Part shown: positions 59,663 to 64,000 of the stretch, in pieces
Layout: each line of letters opens with the position of its first letter
How positions within the stretch are numbered: the first letter of the stretch is position 1
From: Chaunax sp. Z400
Taxonomy: Eukaryota > Chordata > Actinopteri > Lophiiformes > Chaunacidae
Assembly: GCA_037577475.1 (NCBI GenBank)
Contig: JBAGJB010000179.1
Coordinates: 248,001 to 312,000 of the forward strand
Direction of reading: 5' to 3'
Length of the DNA stretch: 64,000 nucleotides
Notes under the pieces: generated by a model
Told to the model about the DNA's origin: nothing
The model's database searches: none
What the model saw: only the letters and a program-made list of their open reading frames with translations
Position numbers and translations under genes: made by a program

Positions 59663-59878
59663 GTCTTTCCCCCCCCCGTGCTTCCCTTTCCTGTCTCTTC
59701 CTTCTTTCCTCTCTCCTCTTTTTCTTTCTCCTCCTTCTCTCTGCCAGTCTGTGGTCCTTCCTTTTCACTCTCTCTGCTCTCCTCCTTGCCTTCCTCAGTT
59801 CTTTCTCCTGCCGGATTTTTTCTCTCCTCTTCTCCCTTCTCTTTACCCTTTCCTCTTTCCTCTTTTCCTTCCTCCTAT
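59663..59878 (-). CDS. Arg/Lys-rich coding exon candidate (unit 2)
   Basis: Copy of the frame at 23060-23275, unchanged in translation. Function unknown. Confidence 0.35.
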
Positions 59879-60194
59879 ACAAGTACACCAGTACTGTAAT
59901 GATCTATAGTAGTACTGTTATTACTACTGTTCTGAAAATGAAAGGAATCTAAAAGTAGATCAGCTGGAGAACAGGTTACACAATGACGTCATCACTGGTA
60001 GATATTACAGTGAAGGCTGCATTTGGAACAGTTAAGCTTCAGAAATGTCAACCCAACATATAAAGAACAAATAGAGCTCCAGTCACAGGAAAACAACACG
60101 GACTGTTAGATTACAGGATCATAGAGGTTCCACCGGCTCTGAGCTGAAGCCACTTTTTAAGAAGAACACAGTCATGTTCTAAAATGTGTCTTAC

Positions 60195-60310
60195 CAGTGT
60201 TCACTGCGTTCAGCTGCGTGGCAGCAGTCTCTCTGCGGTCACGCTGTCTCGGTTCTGCTCTAACCGGGAGGGACGGGACCTTTATAAAGCAGCACCCAGT
60301 GATGACGTCA
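60195..60310 (-). promoter_or_regulatory. CRE/TATA promoter and first-exon candidate (unit 2)
   Basis: Copy of 23592-23707: CRE at 60303-60310, TATA at 60280-60289, donor at 60194. Confidence 0.45.
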
Positions 60311-60312
60311 AT

Positions 60313-63300
60313 AACTCCTCCTATAGGAAAAAAAACACAAACGCGTGTGTTAGGAGAAACGCGAGAGGCATTATTCTAACACGATCGATGTGAAGATGAC
60401 GTATACCCAGATAAGACGCATTACAGGCACTGACTTTTCTATGTATTCATGAATCAATCTTAGTCACTTCTGAACTTTGATTATTTTGTTATATGACACC
60501 AACGTTGTGTCTCCAGTGTTAGAAGTAGAACAAGGTGCTCATGTAATTAAATGAGATCTTCTTTATTAATAGCCTTGAGAACTTCTTGTCCATCGTTCTT
60601 GTCCAGTTTAACTAGTCTTTAGATAAATGTACAGTACATGTATTTCTTTTTTGCTTTACGTCTTTTTGTTTGTTCATGTTTCAAACTAACATTCAAGTCA
60701 CAGATCTTTTTTTCACTTTAACATTGTAAGACAGGGTGTTTTTCAAAGTTTTCTTTAATTTCTCAGGTAATCATAATTAATATGATTTCAGTTGTTTTAT
60801 GTTTAGTTATGTTTAATGACTCAATTTCCAATATATTTATTGAATTAATCAATGGTCATCTACACACAACAGTTATGGAGAAATCAGACCATAAACGTGG
60901 TGTTATATTTATCTAAGGATAGCTGTAGGACATCTCACCTGCTTTCACTTAATAAAACTGCCTTCTTAGATTCACTGCAAACTTTACCTGCTGCTTTCAT
61001 GTATTTTATAGTTTTTATTCTGTAAGTATTGCACAAACTATTTTCATTCTGTTCTATGAATGCATACATTATGTCGATTGTCTGGGTTTTTCTTTGTTTT
61101 GTATGTTGAGCCACACCTAAGATGATTTTCTGTTATGAAAGTCAATAAAGTTTCTGATTCTCAAACAATACATATGAATGCAAACCTAATTTTGACTAAA
61201 TGTGTAGTTTCTGCTTTTTGGCTAGTATAGACAGTCCGTACACACTGCAGTAAAGCATTCTTTTTTATTCAAAAAAATGTTTTAGATAAATGTAATTTCC
61301 AGCTTTTGGCAGGAGTCAAAGACAATTTGTTGTTGGTTCAAACATAATGATGAATGGACAGCAACATTCCAAGTTATCACCATGTTCTCTTAGTAGTTCA
61401 TCAAATGTTTAACAGATACAAAGCAGAACAAAGAACATTTATTTCTCTTCAGATTCAAGCACTTGTCCTCATATTTAGTGAATCAGTGCCAAACAAACCC
61501 CAAACTAGAACAAAACCACTTTTAGGACTGCGGCTCTAGAGACTGGACATGCATGTAAAAGAAAGGTCACATGTTCACGCCCCATAACATCCATGTCCCC
61601 TGGCTTTATATAACTCCATCAGCTACACTACATTAAAATGGCACACACACAATAAGAAAGATAAACAACTTAACAGGGTTTATTTGGAACTGATGCTTAC
61701 ATAGATTTCAAAAGGCTACAATATAATTAATAATCAAAACTGTACACATAAAAACAAAAGCTGACATCCTCTGCAGCTTAATAAAGGACTTTATAATCAG
61801 GACCCTCTTTTCACAAACTAAAACATTCAGTCTGTCTGTGAAACATCCAAGGAATGAAAATAATACAGAAGAAACTTTTTTTTAAAGAAATACAATGCAA
61901 TGCAAATACAATCCCCACAACAGGCAGCGAGTATCCTCAATTTCTTTAACTATTTTCCTTACAAAAGTATTTGTTCTAAAACTGATGAAAAACCTTCATA
62001 GTAGTTCAATGTGTTAATGAGGAGGTCGTCAAAATCCCAGTTTTACCGGTTTAGTTTGTTTAATGACTGTTCACCCTCCAGATACTCTTAGTAAATAATG
62101 ATAGTTAAATAAGAAAACAAAGCGACTACAGCAACACCACTGTTAGCTAAATGCTAGTGTCGGAACCCTAGCATGCTAATAGGAGATACAGACAGAGAGG
62201 GGGAGAGAGGGAGAAAGGTCTCTTTTTGTGAAATGCCTTGAGAAACCCTTTGTTAAGATTTGGCACCATACAAATAAAACTGACTTGACTTGATATTCTG
62301 ATATTTAGCAGCTGATGCTCAGGACAGCTTGCTTTAGCATGTTGGAAAGCTAACATTAAATAGCATTAAGCACAAACAGAGATGCTTGAAGGAAATGCCA
62401 GTAGTTCTGCAGCTATAGCAAACCAAAGTAACAGTAAAACTTAATTTCTGTTGGAGTAAGAAAACTTCCCTGAAAATATGTCATAATAAGGTATGTATGT
62501 GTAGCCAGTACTTGGTGATAATGAGTAACATTAGCTGACATTACAGGTGGACTAGTGGCTATAGCGTTGGAAGACTCTGGGAACAGGTAGGAGGAAATGA
62601 TTAAACTGATGTACAGGATTTAATGAGACTCAGACAAAAGTGCAGTTGGAAAAAGTACCATGTATTAAAGAAGGAATGCAAAAATAAAAATAAACAGTAT
62701 TTACAAAATCAAACGATAGCCATTCAAATTATATTAATACTCAATTCAATATTCATTCAACAATAATCATAGTTCAATTGGCTGCAAAGTTTGTAGCTCC
62801 AGCACCAAGGGATGTCAGTTATAGTCCAAACGTCATGTAAATCAGTCAGTCAACAAGGGAACGATTGGGCTGGAATGTGTGATGGATTGAATGAGTGAGT
62901 GAGTGAGTGAGTGAGTGAAGGAGGTCAGTCTCTCTCCTATCACCCAGGCAGGCAGGGTGAATGCAACAGGTTTCTTCATAATAGGAGGTGTTCCTGGTCA
63001 ACAGCTCGCCATCCTTTTTCCCCCCCAAGGAAATAAACCTGGCCTGTATAAGCAGACAAGGCCAACTTTAATACACGGATTTGTTAAAACCAAACAAAAT
63101 ACCAAAATACATTCAGTGACTTTACAGCTGGGATCACTAGCTTCAAGTTCACACCATTCAGTGATAAATCATCAAGTGTAACTGCTGTCCCTTAAAAGAA
63201 CAGAATAATTCAATGGAATCAATATGATTTAATCAATAATGCTTTTGCACTGGATCATTACGATCCGGATAGAAAAGTTCACTTCTGTTAGCAGACTTAG

Positions 63301-64000
63301 CGTTAGCCGCTAGGCTAAGTTAACTAGCGGTAGCTGCTAACAGTTTACGTATCACATACAAACCACTCGTGTCATCATGTGTGCTTCGCAACAACACATA
63401 GATAATATTACAGACAAAACAATCAGACCAATGCAGTAAGAAGGTTCAGCAGTGTTACCTAGGGCGATAGCTGCATGCTAACACAATAGCTTTAGTGCAA
63501 CTCACCCATTCGAGAGTTCAGCTCGTTCACGTAATAGCAGTGAGTTAAGTCACAGGACACATCTACAAATCGGCAATAAATTACAATTCCGTACATTGCA
63601 TGTTCAACAAGTTTGAAGTTGGAATACACGAATAAAGCATGTTTAATTACCGATCTGCAGCAGCTCTGTTCCCTCACACACCATACACGCCAAGCCATTC
63701 ATTTCCAATGGTAAGCAGCTGGCACTACCGGTATAACGCCCTGCGGCTGCTCTGATTCGATGTGGAAAATACCGCGATAGTTCGCCCGAGAACTGGGCAG
63801 ATACATAACATGATAACATAATATACTACGATTGAAATGCATTTAGCATATATTTACATTTTGAATATAGGACCTGGGTTACATATGTATTCCATGTGTA
63901 GATAAGGGTAATAGTGATTTAAAAAACAACTAAAACAGGGTCCATGATGAATTTAGCAGCCATCTTCACACATTACAGCAGCTGATATTAAAGAAAACAA
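60313..64000. other. Non-coding AT-rich region (unit 2, runs to window edge)
   Basis: Copy of 23710-27397, including the retroelement tail near 62211, the (AGTG)n run near 62891 and the GTTAGC palindrome near 63285. No gene is seen. Confidence 0.6.

Larger units (their letters stand above)
36409..64000 (+). repeat. Tandem segmental duplication, unit 2 (partial)
   Basis: The second unit begins with the same sequence as position 1 and runs to the window edge, equivalent to about 27397 of unit 1. The LINE, the inverted satellite and the foldback element of unit 1 (27650-36175) are therefore seen only once. Near-identity outside satellites points to a very recent event or to an assembly duplication of two haplotypes. 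Confidence 0.95.

Overview
The window looks like repeat-rich, AT-rich DNA from a ray-finned (teleost) fish. The support is a Tc1-like inverted-repeat element of a type abundant in fish, a jockey/L2/Rex1-like LINE, GTTAGC-rich sequence, an intron-containing gene family resembling teleost proteins annotated (from memory) as DUF6729, and large simple satellites. No bacterial-type operon, CRISPR array or rRNA/tRNA gene is visible. The species cannot be named from the sequence alone.

The dominant fact is a direct tandem duplication. Bases 1-36408 are repeated from 36409 to the end of the window, where the second unit is cut off at the equivalent of about 27397. Unique sequence is almost identical between units; I noticed one substitution in the transposase gene. 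Length differences sit in tandem arrays (+204, -54, +63 and -18 bp). This is either a very recent segmental duplication or two haplotypes joined in an assembly.

Layout of one unit: (i) a Ginger1-like DNA transposon gene, integrase plus OTU protease (248-2743), with its 330-bp terminal repeat (3251-3580) and a second partial terminal repeat (3778-4018). (ii) A 4.1-kb satellite of 12/13-bp CCTTTAGTATAAA/CCTTTAGTTAAA units, passing directly into a 3.7-kb array of 9-bp units (NNN-AGT-ATG). (iii) Two tandem minus-strand copies, A and B, of a spliced DUF6729-like gene (zinc ribbon plus DDE-like motifs), both cut at the same residue by the 9-bp satellite. Copy A also lacks most of exon 1; copy B keeps a plausible 5' UTR exon and CpG-island promoter. 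(iv) Microsatellites, a Tc1-like foldback element, a CpG island, an Arg/Lys-rich exon with a possible CRE/TATA promoter, and about 4 kb of non-coding DNA. (v) A degenerate LINE (27650-30785, minus). (vi) The 12/13-bp satellite again, inverted (31871-33101), abutting an inverted 330-bp transposon end. (vii) A 1.93-kb foldback element (33102-35035), then a 171-bp tandem repeat, and then the second unit.

The most interesting structure is the symmetry of 4019-33101. About 29 kb carrying the DUF6729-like genes is bounded at both sides by inverted arrays of the same satellite. Each array is capped by the outer terminus (CAACA/TGTTG) of a Ginger-type terminal repeat. This could be a composite or giant mobile unit, or a Ginger family that repeatedly lands in or nucleates this satellite. 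The very long open frames in the satellites follow from a 9-bp period and are not treated as genes.
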